This document shows, one piece after another, positions 9,151-18,385 of a stretch of 64,000 nt of DNA. The translations under genes and the position numbers were made by a program. Below the pieces are notes generated by a model. The model had not been told where the DNA came from. It did not search any database and saw nothing but the letters and a program-made list of their open reading frames with translations. Position 1 is the first letter of the stretch. Each line of letters begins with the position of its first letter. Source of the stretch: Actinomyces sp. UMB0138 (GTDB taxonomy: Bacteria; Bacillota; Negativicutes; Veillonellales; Veillonellaceae); contig NZ_PKMC01000002.1 in the NCBI RefSeq assembly GCF_002849225.1, positions 186,001-250,000 of the forward strand, given 5' to 3'.

Positions 9151-10236
9151 TTACTTCAGCAATCCAGCAATGCGCTGGAAGTCCTCCGCATCGGCATATT
9201 CGATGACGATCTTTCCCTTTTTCTTACCCGGCTTGACGATAACCCGGGTATCCAGCTTGTTGCCAAGGTTATCTTGGAAGGACTGTTCCGCCGCACTGAT
9301 AGCAGTCGTGCTCCTGGCAACCTTCCTGCTTGGGGTCGTTGGCTCCGAGCTGAGGAATAGCGCGATCTGTTCCTCTGTCGATCGCACCGACCAACCTTCG
9401 GCCACAATACGTGTCGCGAAGCGCTCCATGTCCTCCGGTTCGGAAAGACTCAGAAGGGCACGAGCGTGCCCGGCGGACAGTACGCCGGCTGCAACGCGTC
9501 GTTGTACGGGAGCCGGAAGCTTCAGCAATCGAACAGTGTTTGCAATCTGCGGACGGGAGCGCTTGATCCTCACCGCCAGCTCGGACTGCGTGCACTTGAA
9601 ATCGTCCATTAGCTGCTGGTAGGCCGCAGCCTCTTCCAGCGGATTCAAATTAGACCTGTGTAAGTTTTCCAGCAACGCATCGCGCAGCAGGTCTTGCTCT
9701 TCGGTCTTGCGCACAATGGCCGGAATAGTTACTTTCCCCGCCTGTTTCGAGGCCCGCCACCGGCGCTCGCCCATGATCAGCTCGTAGTGTTCCCCCTTGG
9801 GGCCAAGCTGGTGCAACGGTCGCACCACGATCGGTTGCAGTACTCCTACCTCGCCGATGGACGCCGCTAACTCTTCAAGCTCCTGCTGATCGAAGTTCTG
9901 CCTGGGCTGCTTCGTATTCGGAATAATGTCGGCAATAGCTACCTCGCCAAAGGAAGCACCCGGTACCTTCACCAGATTTGTTTCACGTGAAACATTCTTC
10001 TGCGGCTCAGTTACCTTGGTTTCTACCTTGCGCGCAGCATGGGCCTTTTTCCCGCTTTTCTTTTCCCGCTTGCGAGGTGTCAGCAGATCCGAGGCCGACC
10101 CACCGCTTGGGTGACTTCCGGAATCTGGGAAGAAAATATCAACAGGCTTCCCCTTTTTGGTAGCAGGTTCGCGCTGCTCCGACGGGATTAGGGCACCCAA
10201 CCCTCGGCCGAGCCCGCCTGCACGACGTGCGTTCAC
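9151..10236 (-). CDS. parB: Chromosome partitioning protein ParB
   Basis: CTP-dependent DNA clamp that loads at parS and slides to form the segregation complex recognised by ParA and SMC. 361 residues. The N-terminus (LGRGLGALIP) is typical for chromosomal ParB and carries the ParA-contact segment. The CTP-binding motif GERRWRA follows near residues 155-161, then the HTH domain (ALLENLHRSNLNPLEEA region) and a C-terminal dimer domain. A Lys/Ser-rich variable segment separates the N-terminus from the core. One parS site lies inside this gene and is read as NVSRETN. Overlaps parA by 4 bases. Confidence 0.96.
   Translation of the reverse strand: MNARRAGGLGRGLGALIPSEQREPATKKGKPVDIFFPDSGSHPSGGSASDLLTPRKREKKSGKKAHAARKVETKVTEPQKNVSRETNLVKVPGASFGEVAIADIIPNTKQPRQNFDQQELEELAASIGEVGVLQPIVVRPLHQLGPKGEHYELIMGERRWRASKQAGKVTIPAIVRKTEEQDLLRDALLENLHRSNLNPLEEAAAYQQLMDDFKCTQSELAVRIKRSRPQIANTVRLLKLPAPVQRRVAAGVLSAGHARALLSLSEPEDMERFATRIVAEGWSVRSTEEQIALFLSSEPTTPSRKVARSTTAISAAEQSFQDNLGNKLDTRVIVKPGKKKGKIVIEYADAEDFQRIAGLLK
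9979..9994. promoter_or_regulatory. parS: parS site 2 (inside parB)
   Basis: Perfect 16-bp palindrome TGTTTCACGTGAAACA inside the parB coding sequence, translated as part of NVSRETN. Confidence 0.97.
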
Positions 10237-11102
10237 TCGAAGCTCCTCTTGTTAAGTTCGTAAGCGGCTTCTTTGTAGGCCAACGCCCCCAAGCCCTTAC
10301 GGTCGTAGCTAATAACTGTCTGCGAATAGCTCGGTGCCTCCGAAACCGTGATGTTCCTTGGAATGGCGGTCTGCAGCACCTGATCAGAAAAGTGCTCGCG
10401 CACTTCCCTTTCCACGTCCTTTCCCAGACGCGTGCGGCGATCCAGCATAGTCATCAAGATGGCAGAAATATGAAGCTTCTCATTGAAAGCCTCGCTAATG
10501 CCGTTTATAGAACGCTGTAGCTGCGACAGACCTTCAAGAGCGTAGTATTCTGCCTGCATCGGAATTAAGACTTCTTCTGCCGCTACGCAGGCGTTCAAAG
10601 TAAGCAGTCCAAGCGAGGGCGGACAGTCAATAAATACGTAGTGCGGATGGTGCTTCTCGACGTACTCTTCTAACGCATCCCGTAGCAGGTATTCTCTGCG
10701 CTCGGCGTCGGGCAATTCCATTTCCGCTCCGGCAAGATCGATTGTGGCCGGTACAACCTTCAGCGACGGAAATTCTGGGTTGGTAACCACTGCGTCTTCA
10801 ATACTGGTTTCGCCAAGGAGTACCGTGTAAGTATCAGCGGTCCCAATTCCGTGGGGCGCACCCAGGGCCGTGGAGGCATTCCCCTGGGGGTCAGAGTCGA
10901 TGACCAGCACCTCTAGACCATTGTCCGCTAGCGCGGCTGCTAGATTCACGACGGAGGTAGTCTTACCTACGCCACCCTTCTGGTTAGCAACTGCGATGAT
11001 GCGCGTACCCTGAGGCTTTTTAAACTTCAACTTCTTCAGCTGGCGAGCCTTTTCGTTCCTGGCTGTCAGCTTGTCTGCAAAAGACTTGGTGCGTGGGCTC
11101 AC
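10233..11102 (-). CDS. parA: Chromosome partitioning ATPase ParA
   Basis: Walker-type ATPase of 289 residues that forms a gradient on the nucleoid and pulls ParB-parS complexes. The deviant Walker A motif KGGVGKTT with the signature lysine, the DSDPQGNAS Walker A' region and FIDCPPSLGLLT are all present. I take GTG 11102 as start because ggagg lies seven bases ahead; a frame extension to ATG 11138 adds 12 residues without a ribosome binding site. Together with parB it forms an operon downstream of rsmG, with parS site 3 in the gap. Confidence 0.95.
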   Translation of the reverse strand: MSPRTKSFADKLTARNEKARQLKKLKFKKPQGTRIIAVANQKGGVGKTTSVVNLAAALADNGLEVLVIDSDPQGNASTALGAPHGIGTADTYTVLLGETSIEDAVVTNPEFPSLKVVPATIDLAGAEMELPDAERREYLLRDALEEYVEKHHPHYVFIDCPPSLGLLTLNACVAAEEVLIPMQAEYYALEGLSQLQRSINGISEAFNEKLHISAILMTMLDRRTRLGKDVEREVREHFSDQVLQTAIPRNITVSEAPSYSQTVISYDRKGLGALAYKEAAYELNKRSFE

Positions 11103-11243
11103 GTGCAATCCTCCATTAATCTTGTACCTATCTATCATAGATGCCAGCTCTGGCTAATGGCGCATTGTTTTACGGTTGCAAGCTATAGAAACATCACACA
11201 GCATTTCCAACACCCCGCCACATAAGGGCATAAAGAAAGGGAG

Positions 11244-11259
11244 TGTTTCACGTGAAACA
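11244..11259. promoter_or_regulatory. parS: parS site 3 within a 26-bp palindrome
   Basis: Perfect parS between rsmG and parA. The symmetry extends beyond the 16-bp core: 11239-11264 is a perfect 26-bp palindrome, so the RNA could also fold as a hairpin between rsmG and parA. Confidence 0.97.
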
Positions 11260-11292
11260 CTCCCCGTCCTCGACCCAAAGTAGGGTCACAAG

Positions 11293-11967
11293 CTAGATCC
11301 GCAAGGCCTCCACAATCCGCGTAATCTCTTCCGGATCGTCAGGCGCTGCAGGCGAAGGCATCTCGTGTACCTTGACCTTAATCAGCTTCGCCTTGCGAAG
11401 CACATGTCGCGCTTCTTCGACCTCTTCCTTTGCCTTGCGCCCCTTCAGGGCAAGCAGCTTTCCCTCCACGTAAAGCAAAGGAGAAACCATCGGGGCAAGC
11501 TTCATCATGTTCGCCACTGCCCTGGCGGTAACGAAGTGGAATTTCTTGGCACTCTTGCGCTGCATGGCTTCTTGGGCTCGCCCGTGAATCAGCGTGACGT
11601 TATCCAAACCCATTTCATTGATTACATCGTCAAGCCATTCAATGCGACGCTCCATGGGCTCGATCAACGTAACGTCGATGTCCGGGCGCATAGCCGCCAA
11701 CACGATACCCGGAAAACCAGCTCCCGAACCGATGTCAGCCAGCCTCAGGGGCAACTCAGCGTCCAAATCCTCGGGGGGCAAAAATTCCGCGACCTGCGCA
11801 GAATTGACGATGTGCCTAGTCCACAACCGGGGCAACTCGCGCGGCCCAATTAGTCCGCGCAGTTCGCCCTCGTCGCGCAGCATGAAGGAAAAGTGCTCTA
11901 GCGGGCCGAAGGAATACCCCAGGTAATCCTTTACAGTCTGCGAGGGAACTTCCAGTTCGCCGCTCAT
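11293..11967 (-). CDS. rsmG: 16S rRNA (guanine-527-N7) methyltransferase RsmG
   Basis: SAM-dependent methyltransferase of 224 residues that modifies G527 of 16S rRNA. The SAM-binding loop DIGSGAGFPG and the conserved VTARA segment are visible. Overlaps jag by 4 bases, in the conserved rpmH-rnpA-yidD-yidC-jag-rsmG-parA-parB order. Loss of this enzyme gives low-level streptomycin resistance in several bacteria. Confidence 0.94.
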   Translation of the reverse strand: MSGELEVPSQTVKDYLGYSFGPLEHFSFMLRDEGELRGLIGPRELPRLWTRHIVNSAQVAEFLPPEDLDAELPLRLADIGSGAGFPGIVLAAMRPDIDVTLIEPMERRIEWLDDVINEMGLDNVTLIHGRAQEAMQRKSAKKFHFVTARAVANMMKLAPMVSPLLYVEGKLLALKGRKAKEEVEEARHVLRKAKLIKVKVHEMPSPAAPDDPEEITRIVEALRI

Positions 11968-12545
11968 TCGTCACCTTCGGGGGCAAGCACAACGACGTAG
12001 CGCTTCGGCTCGCTACCCTCGGATTCAGAGGTCAGTCCAGCTTCGGCAACCACATCGTGGCAAACCTTCCGCTCGAACGGATTCATAGGCTTCAGCTCTA
12101 CGTCATCGCCGCTTTCGCGCACCTCGGCAATAGCCTTCTCGGCAATCTTCCGCAGTGCCGCCTTGCGGTCTGCACGGTAACCGGCCACGTCGAGCATCAG
12201 CCTGGACCGCTGTCCCGTACGCGCCTGTACGGCGAGTCTGGTCAGTTCCTGCAACGATTCCAGCACGTGCCCATCCTTACCGGCAAGGCGCTTCAGGTCG
12301 CGCAGGTCCTCGCCCTCGGCAATAATTTCGACGCTGGCGCGGTCATTTTCCACGTCAATGTCGATGTCGCCACCGAGGTCGGCAATGTCGAGCAGTTCTT
12401 CCAGATAGTCGGCGGCAATGTCGCCTTCTTCCTCGAGCTGTTCCAGCCGCTCGTCTGCGCCAGGAGTGGTCTCTTGGTCCTCGCCAATTACTTCGATGGC
12501 GTTGTCATCGGTCACCAGACCGTTGTCAGTTAGGCTCTTCTGCAT
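11964..12545 (-). CDS. jag: R3H/KH-domain RNA-binding protein (Jag/KhpB family)
   Basis: 193 residues. The acidic N-terminal 60 residues are followed by a KH-like segment (residues 60-115) and an R3H domain with MNPFERKVCHDVVAEAG near 155-170. The Jag_N domain of Firmicutes proteins is missing, as is usual in Actinobacteria. Binds RNA and is linked to cell-envelope and ribosome functions; it sits between yidC and rsmG and overlaps rsmG by 4 bases. Confidence 0.88.
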   Translation of the reverse strand: MQKSLTDNGLVTDDNAIEVIGEDQETTPGADERLEQLEEEGDIAADYLEELLDIADLGGDIDIDVENDRASVEIIAEGEDLRDLKRLAGKDGHVLESLQELTRLAVQARTGQRSRLMLDVAGYRADRKAALRKIAEKAIAEVRESGDDVELKPMNPFERKVCHDVVAEAGLTSESEGSEPKRYVVVLAPEGDE

Positions 12546-12556
12546 CTTTTTGGCCC

Positions 12557-13963
12557 TTACTTCCGTTTCTGGTTTTTCTTCTTACGTTTTGCCCTTGCAG
12601 CGCGCTGCCTTTCGACACGGCGCCTTTGGATTTCCTCGTCGCTTAGTTTACCTTTACCCGGCTCGGTAGTGTTCTTTACCGCGTTGCGACGACGCTTTGC
12701 TTCAGCTGCGCGCTCGGCCTTCGACATGTTTCGAGAGGGCTGGTAGCGCTGCTGGCCACGCTGAGTGCCGGAAACACGCTGGGCCTGCTGGGCCAGCTGG
12801 TTCTGTTCTTCGGCCTTCTTCATGACCTTTTCCATGAAGGTTTCTTTGGTGCGCGGCTTGGGCTTTTCGTTTTCAAGCTGCAGCTTCACGCGGCGCTGGC
12901 GCAGTTCTTCCTGCATCTGCGCGCGAGCTTCCACGCCCTTCCGAAGCGCATCCGCGTTGGGGTGGCCTTCGAGGGCGGATTCTGGGTCCTCGTCGCCCTT
13001 TGCGGCAGCCTTCGAAATCTTTGTGGCGGCGGACTTTACTTCGTCGTCGCTAACACCGAGGCCGGCCAGGTGGTTCTGATATTGGCCTTCGCGCTCGCTG
13101 CGGTAGGTGGCGTATTTGCCCTTGTTCTTCTCGATCAGGCGGTCGTGTGCGGGCGAACCGGGCGTAGGCATGCGCCAGAGGACGAAGGCCTGCTGGAAGG
13201 TGGTGAAAATGTTGGTGGTCCCCCAGTAAATCAGCACGCCGATAGGTAGTGCCCAACCCGAGAAAGCCATGATCAGGGGCATCGTGTACATCATGGACTT
13301 GTTCATGCGTGCCATTGGGTTGTCTCCGGACAGTGCAGAGGCCGGCATATTCTTCATGGTCAGCTGGCGCATGGTCAGGAACTGGGTGACCATCATGAAG
13401 ATGATCAGCGCGAGGGCGACAATCTTGGTGCCCCAGTCGTTGGAGTTGACCATGGATGTGGACAGCGGTGCCCCAATGAAGGTGGAGTGCTGAATCTGGT
13501 TTGCTAGCGTGGCATCGATCGGCCCGATGGCAGGCTTTGCGTAGGTGCCGTTAGCTACTGCACCCAGTGCCCACAGCAGGCGGAACAGTGCCGCGAAGAT
13601 GGGTAGCTGCACCAGCATCGGCCAGCAGGAGGCCATGGGCGAAACGCCGTACTTTTTGTACAGGGCCATGGTTTCCTGACTCATCTGCTGCTGCGAGACC
13701 TGGTCCTTGCGGCCTTTGTACTTTTCGCGGATCTTCATCATCTCGGGCTGCACAACCTGCATGGAGCGCGAGGACTTGATCTGCTTTAGGTACAGCGGCC
13801 AGATGGCGCCTCGGATGATGATGGTCAGGCCAACGATTGCCAAAACCCATGCGGGGCCCGCACCGTTACTAAAGCCTAAGAAGGTCAAGCCTTCGTGAAC
13901 CCCATACATGATCCAGGCGATTAGCCACTTGATGGGGAAGAGAATTGTGTCGTACCAACCCAT
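12557..13963 (-). CDS. yidC: Membrane protein insertase YidC
   Basis: Inserts membrane proteins with or without SecYEG. 468 residues with about five membrane helices between residues 10 and 270, lacking the large periplasmic domain of Gram-negative YidC. The first conserved helix region carries IIRGAIWPLYLKQIKSSR, with the conserved Arg of the hydrophilic groove. A long charged cytoplasmic tail (residues 285-468, Lys/Arg/Gln-rich, ending KRKKKNQKRK) would contact ribosomes. Part of the rpmH-to-jag operon; yidD lies eight bases upstream. Confidence 0.95.
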   Translation of the reverse strand: MGWYDTILFPIKWLIAWIMYGVHEGLTFLGFSNGAGPAWVLAIVGLTIIIRGAIWPLYLKQIKSSRSMQVVQPEMMKIREKYKGRKDQVSQQQMSQETMALYKKYGVSPMASCWPMLVQLPIFAALFRLLWALGAVANGTYAKPAIGPIDATLANQIQHSTFIGAPLSTSMVNSNDWGTKIVALALIIFMMVTQFLTMRQLTMKNMPASALSGDNPMARMNKSMMYTMPLIMAFSGWALPIGVLIYWGTTNIFTTFQQAFVLWRMPTPGSPAHDRLIEKNKGKYATYRSEREGQYQNHLAGLGVSDDEVKSAATKISKAAAKGDEDPESALEGHPNADALRKGVEARAQMQEELRQRRVKLQLENEKPKPRTKETFMEKVMKKAEEQNQLAQQAQRVSGTQRGQQRYQPSRNMSKAERAAEAKRRRNAVKNTTEPGKGKLSDEEIQRRRVERQRAARAKRKKKNQKRK

Positions 13964-13971
13964 TAGGTGTC

Positions 13972-14355
13972 CTAACTGTGTTGCGGGCCAGCGCCGGCAT
14001 CTGCCTTCCGTTTTGCCAGCGCAGTTTCCACGATGTGCATTGCTTTACCGCTTCGGCCGGCGTCAAGCGCCTGCCAGTAGGCGGTGAGTTCTTGTTCTGT
14101 GAGCCGCTCAGATGGGCCCGGTTTCCACTGTCCTTTTAGAGGAACGTAGTCGAGTCCGCCTTTGCTCCAGGGGTTGCAGCGCGCTAGGCGCCACGCAGCT
14201 AGTATGCTGCCTTTTATTGCCCCGTGTATGTTTATCGCGCTAAGAGCGTAGGCCGAACATGTGGGGTAATACTTACAGCGCGGTCCCGATAGGGGCGAGA
14301 TCCATCGTTGGTAGCCCCTGATCAGGCCTTTTAATACAGCTTTGGCAGGATTCAT
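13972..14355 (-). CDS. yidD: Membrane protein insertion efficiency factor YidD
   Basis: Small protein of 127 residues with the family hallmark [12 protein letters not shown] and an N-terminal amphipathic segment ([13 protein letters not shown]). The C-terminal 45 residues beyond the core are longer than usual. Helps YidC-dependent insertion at the inner face of the membrane. Overlaps rnpA by 4 bases. Confidence 0.95.
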   Translation of the reverse strand: MNPAKAVLKGLIRGYQRWISPLSGPRCKYYPTCSAYALSAINIHGAIKGSILAAWRLARCNPWSKGGLDYVPLKGQWKPGPSERLTEQELTAYWQALDAGRSGKAMHIVETALAKRKADAGAGPQHS

Positions 14356-14696
14356 TTAGCCTCCGCCTTTTTGGCGGCTTTCCCGAGGGCGGTATCTAGC
14401 GCCTGCCCTAGCTGTTGGTAGTTGGCTTCGCGCACGCCAGGCAGTACCCGGATTGCTATTTTTCTTCCCTGAATTTGCTCTAGCCGAGTTGCCATTAGGT
14501 GCCGCAGCCTACGGCGTACGAGGTTGCGGTCTGTGGCGTGTGGGAGCACTTTTTTGGGCACAATGAAGCCGACCAGAGTGCCACTGTCACTCTGGTCGCT
14601 CATGTGTACCACCAAGTATTTGGATCCCCCGCGCACCCCTTTTATTGCGGTGGTGAAATCCGCGGGATTTGCCATCCGGTGCTCCCGGGGAAGCAC
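14352..14696 (-). CDS. rnpA: Ribonuclease P protein component
   Basis: 114 residues, GTG start (the N-terminus LPREHRM is typical). The conserved RNA-binding motif [11 protein letters not shown] (RNR motif) is present near residues 58-68. Supports tRNA 5' processing by the RNase P RNA. The rpmH stop and rnpA start are one base apart, so the two are translationally coupled, the usual arrangement. Confidence 0.95.
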   Translation of the reverse strand: MLPREHRMANPADFTTAIKGVRGGSKYLVVHMSDQSDSGTLVGFIVPKKVLPHATDRNLVRRRLRHLMATRLEQIQGRKIAIRVLPGVREANYQQLGQALDTALGKAAKKAEAK

Positions 14697-14697
14697 C

Positions 14698-14838
14698 TTA
14701 GGCGCTCAGGGACTTGCGGCCCTTGGAGCGACGCCTTGCGATGATTGCGCGGCCGGAACGGGTACGCATGCGAGCGCGGAAGCCGTGCTTGTTAGAGCGG
14801 CGACGGTTGCTGGGCTGGTAAGTGCGCTTTGTACTCAT
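14698..14838 (-). CDS. rpmH: 50S ribosomal protein L34
   Basis: 46-residue basic protein read on the minus strand from ATG 14838 to TAA 14698. The sequence starts [14 protein letters not shown] and ends with a [12 protein letters not shown] tail, the full L34 pattern. A gagaa-type ribosome binding site lies upstream, and the 5' leader contains a small hairpin (aggggGATTcccct, 14856-14868). First gene of the rpmH-rnpA-yidD-yidC-jag-rsmG-parAB direction, divergent from dnaA. Confidence 0.97.
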   Translation of the reverse strand: MSTKRTYQPSNRRRSNKHGFRARMRTRSGRAIIARRRSKGRKSLSA

Positions 14839-15015
14839 AAATTCTCCTGTTGTTTAGGGGGATTCCCCTCAAGTCTCGTGGTGGCCCTAAAGAGGGCACA
14901 AACAAACATCAAGGGTACGTACCCCGCGAACCTATTTCAACAAGCCATGGCCAGGTGTGACGCATTTAGCGAACTTTGCTTGCTGGAGCCCATTTTTGCA
15001 CAGGCTGTGAGTAGT

Positions 15016-15172
15016 TGTGAATAACAACGATGTAGTTATCCACAATGTTTTCCCCAGGTGTGGATAACAAGTGGGGGTGTTTGCACAGATCACTTCGAAA
15101 TCACACCTTTGTAATTAGCGGGGTATTACATCGACGTAGTTTATCCCCAGCTGTGGAAAAACCTGTGGAATA
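15016..15172. promoter_or_regulatory. DnaA-box cluster between rpmH and dnaA
   Basis: Within the 387-base rpmH-dnaA gap there are two perfect DnaA boxes, TTATCCACA at 15036-15044 (plus) and 15059-15067 (minus). One-mismatch boxes are at 15016-15024 (minus), 15141-15149 (TTATCCCCA, plus) and 15152-15160 (minus), with a weaker one at 15164-15172. Likely roles are dnaA autoregulation and part of a bipartite origin. The rest of the gap (14870-15010) shows no gene. Confidence 0.85.
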
Positions 15173-15225
15173 TGATTTATTAAGGGTAATCTCGTATCTA
15201 CGTGTCTCAACTGAACGGAGAAGTA

Positions 15226-16674
15226 ATGGACCAAGACGCCCTCGTTACGGCGTGGAAGCAGATCGTGGAATCTTTTGCTAACGATCCCACGCTCGGCAAA
15301 GCACAAGTCGGCTTCTTGGATATGACCGAACCATTAGGCATTTTGTCCGATACAGTTCTACTTTCCGTACCGAATGAGTACACCAAAGGGGTCATCGAGG
15401 GCGGGCTCGCGGGCACAGTCGAAGAGGCTCTTTCGCACGCTTTTGGGCGCCCTCTTTCCATCGCTATTTCAGTTAAACCTATAGAGACAACTATCGGTTC
15501 GAAGCCGGTGGAAAACCCACAGCCCCCTACCCCTGCTGTGGAAAAGTCTGATTCTGCGCAGGATAGTCAGCAAAAACCGGTCCCGGATCCCTCGGAGCCG
15601 CCAAAATTGGGCCTTGTTCCCAATCCCAACGCCGACTTCGACACCCACCTAAACGCCAAGTACACCTTCGAGACCTTCGTTATTGGTTCGTCGAACCGGT
15701 TTGCGCACGCCGCTGCGAATGCCGCCGCAGAAACTCCCGCTCGTGCCTACAACCCGCTGTTTATTTATGGCGGCTCCGGCCTGGGCAAAACCCACTTGTT
15801 GCACGCGATCGGGCACTACGCACTGAACCTTTATCCGGCTATCAAGGTCCTTTACGTCAACTCGGAAGAGTTCACCAACGACTTTATTAACTCTATTTCC
15901 GCTGGTAGAGCCGAAGATTTCCAGCGGCGTTACCGCGATATCGACATCCTTCTGATTGACGACATCCAGTTCTTGCAGGGTAAAGAGCAGACAGTGGAAG
16001 AGTTTTTCCACACTTTTAATACGCTCTACAACGCGGACAAGCAGGTAGTGATTACTTCGGATGTGGCCCCCAAGGAGCTGGGCGGCTTCGAAGAGCGCAT
16101 GCGTTCTCGTTTCGAGATGGGCTTGATGACGGACGTGCAGCCGCCGGATCTGGAAACCCGTATCGCTATTTTGCGAAAGAAAGCGCAGGCGGAAGGCCTA
16201 GAGGTTGATGACGACACTCTCTCTTACATTGCCTCTAGGTTCGCCACGAATATTCGCGAACTCGAGGGCGCATTGTTGCGTGTCACCGCTTTTGCCTCAC
16301 TGTCGGACACGAAGGTTTCGCGCTCGCTGGCCGAGATGGTGTTGAAGGATATTGTCTCTGATCCCGAGGATCCTGAGGTCACGCCGGCGCTGATAAAGGT
16401 GCAGACCGCAGAGTATTTCGGAGTCACTTTGGATCAGCTGTGCTCGGCCGATCGTTCGCGCGCGCTGTCGGAGGCTCGCCAGATCGCCATGTACCTGTGC
16501 CGCGAGCTGACTACTTTATCTTTGCCAAAGATTGGCCAGGAATTTGGCGGACGCGACCACACCACGGTGATGCACGCCCAGCGCAAGATAACCGAGCAGA
16601 TGGCGAAGAAACCGCAGACTTTTAACCATGTTACGGAGCTAACTAACCGCATCAAGCAGAAGGCGCGCGGGTAA
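15226..16674 (+). CDS. dnaA: Chromosomal replication initiator protein DnaA
   Basis: 482 residues. Domain I (residues 1-85), Pro/Ser-rich linker domain II (to about 140), AAA+ domain III with Walker A GGSGLGKTHL and Walker B ILLIDDIQFL, then domain IV with the DNA-binding signature GGRDHTTVMHA. Binds DnaA boxes and opens oriC. I prefer ATG 15226, which has ggag five bases ahead, over an in-frame GTG at 15202 without such a site. Boxes sit on both sides of the gene. Confidence 0.97.
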   Translation: MDQDALVTAWKQIVESFANDPTLGKAQVGFLDMTEPLGILSDTVLLSVPNEYTKGVIEGGLAGTVEEALSHAFGRPLSIAISVKPIETTIGSKPVENPQPPTPAVEKSDSAQDSQQKPVPDPSEPPKLGLVPNPNADFDTHLNAKYTFETFVIGSSNRFAHAAANAAAETPARAYNPLFIYGGSGLGKTHLLHAIGHYALNLYPAIKVLYVNSEEFTNDFINSISAGRAEDFQRRYRDIDILLIDDIQFLQGKEQTVEEFFHTFNTLYNADKQVVITSDVAPKELGGFEERMRSRFEMGLMTDVQPPDLETRIAILRKKAQAEGLEVDDDTLSYIASRFATNIRELEGALLRVTAFASLSDTKVSRSLAEMVLKDIVSDPEDPEVTPALIKVQTAEYFGVTLDQLCSADRSRALSEARQIAMYLCRELTTLSLPKIGQEFGGRDHTTVMHAQRKITEQMAKKPQTFNHVTELTNRIKQKARG

Positions 16675-17246
16675 CCGGCAGGTTAATTGGGTGCGGAACC
16701 GAATTTTAACGCACTATTCCGGGATTTTATCCCCATCTGTGGATAAGTCTGTGGATGACTGTGGAATTACAAGTCTTATCTGTTCACAAGTTTGCTCATT
16801 CTGGGGACGAAGCAGAGGGCGAATTACAAGAATTCCACAACACTCCCAGTTTTCTCACAGCCTTCTCCACTTTTTTGTCCCAAGTGTTTTCCCTGCGTTA
16901 GCAACGAAAGAGTAGTTTTTCCACGAAATCCACAGTACCTATGACGACTATGAAACTAAGTTAATGGGATTTTTCTGTGGATCGATACCAAAGGGCTGAC
17001 GCGGACGATCACGGTGGCCCGGCAAGTAGAAAAATCTTCCGAATGATTCACGTTTTGGGGCGATTTTTGGTCCGCTCGGACAGTTAACCCGAAGTTTCCT
17101 TGCAATAGTCGCTACCGCTCACTGGCGGCTACGCAGATGTTTTGTCAGACTCGCTTGCACTGCACTAAAGTGTGAGTAGCTTGCGTCAAGTAGACGCGCG
17201 GGCAAATTACAATTTGCTCGAAGTTTTCTAGAGAAGGGAAAGCGGC
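16675..17246. other. oriC: Replication origin (oriC) candidate, dnaA-dnaN intergenic region
   Basis: A 572-base gene-free stretch between dnaA and dnaN, the usual actinobacterial oriC position. DnaA boxes cluster at its left end: TTATCCCCA at 16727-16735, a perfect TGTGGATAA (minus) at 16738-16746, TGTGGATGA at 16750-16758 and TGTGGAATT at 16760-16768. More degenerate TCCACA/TGTGGA elements follow to about 16983. The middle part (16850-16980) is AT-rich and could be the unwinding element. The right third (17000-17246) holds the dnaN promoter but no clear box. Confidence 0.85.
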
Positions 17247-18377
17247 GTGAAGTTCCGTGTAGACCGCGATGTACTGGCCGATGCCGTAACTTGGACGGCC
17301 CGAACTTTGCCGCAGCGACCCGCGGTTCCTGTATTGGCTGGCGTTCGCCTCACTACCGAGGGTTCGATTGTTGTTCTTTCTTCCTTCGACTACGAAACTT
17401 CTGCTCGCTCTACTATCGAAGCGCAAGTTGACGAGGACGGAGAGGTACTCGTTTCCGGCAGGCTCCTTGCTGACATCTGCAAGGCTTTGCCCGCTAAGCC
17501 TGTGGACGTAGTTCTGGATGGGCCGAAGGTTCGCATCCAGTGTGGTTCTTCAAAGTTTTCGCTGCTCACCATGCCTTTGGATGATTATCCAGCACTGCCT
17601 GCGGTCCCCCCGGTTGTCGGTACTATCGATTCGGCAGATTTTTCGCAGGCTGTTTCTCAGGTGGCAGTTGCCGCATCGCGCGACGACACTTTGCCGTTGC
17701 TAACCACTATCAACTGCGAAATTAATGGCGACACTTTGACCATGCTTGCCACTGACCGTTACCGGTTGGCCCAGCGCGACATCAAGTGGAATCCTTCCGA
17801 AGGTTCGCTGCAGGTAGGCGCTCTGGTGCGGTCGAAGATGCTGACCGATATGACCAAGTCGCTCTCGGGTGGCGGTGAAGTAAAGATCTCGCTATCTACC
17901 GAATCCGGTTCTGCTGCAATTTTGGCTATGGAGCAGGGTGGCCGGCGCATGACCAGTCAGCTCACTGATGGCGACTACCCGCAAGTGCGCCGCCTCTTTC
18001 CCGAAAATACTTCTATTCATGCTGTAGTCGACCGGGTTGAATTGCAATCCGCCCTCAAGCGTGTGTCGCTTGTGGCTGAACGCAATACTGCGGTGCGACT
18101 AACTTTGGAACCTGGCCAACTCACTCTAGAGGCAGGTCAGGGCGAAGATGCACAGGCTCGTGAAGATGTGCCGCTTCACCTAGATGGCGAACCGATCGTT
18201 ACGGCTTTCAACCCCCACTACCTGTTGGATGGGCTAAACGCCATTGACGATCCGTACGTGAAGATGTCCTTCAATCACCCGTCCAAGCCTGCTGTACTAA
18301 CGGGACAGGAAGAGCCGGGCGCCGGTGAAGATACTTCCTATCGCTACCTGCTGATGCCTATTCGCTACGGCATATAA
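17247..18377 (+). CDS. dnaN: DNA polymerase III beta subunit (sliding clamp)
   Basis: 376 residues, GTG start with a gagaaggga site upstream. Three clamp domains of similar size are expected; visible family segments include LTMLATDRYRLAQR in the middle and the C-terminal YLLMPIR ending. Forms a ring dimer that tethers the replicative polymerase. recF starts eight bases after its stop. Confidence 0.97.
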   Translation: MKFRVDRDVLADAVTWTARTLPQRPAVPVLAGVRLTTEGSIVVLSSFDYETSARSTIEAQVDEDGEVLVSGRLLADICKALPAKPVDVVLDGPKVRIQCGSSKFSLLTMPLDDYPALPAVPPVVGTIDSADFSQAVSQVAVAASRDDTLPLLTTINCEINGDTLTMLATDRYRLAQRDIKWNPSEGSLQVGALVRSKMLTDMTKSLSGGGEVKISLSTESGSAAILAMEQGGRRMTSQLTDGDYPQVRRLFPENTSIHAVVDRVELQSALKRVSLVAERNTAVRLTLEPGQLTLEAGQGEDAQAREDVPLHLDGEPIVTAFNPHYLLDGLNAIDDPYVKMSFNHPSKPAVLTGQEEPGAGEDTSYRYLLMPIRYGI

Positions 18378-18385
18378 GGACCAGG

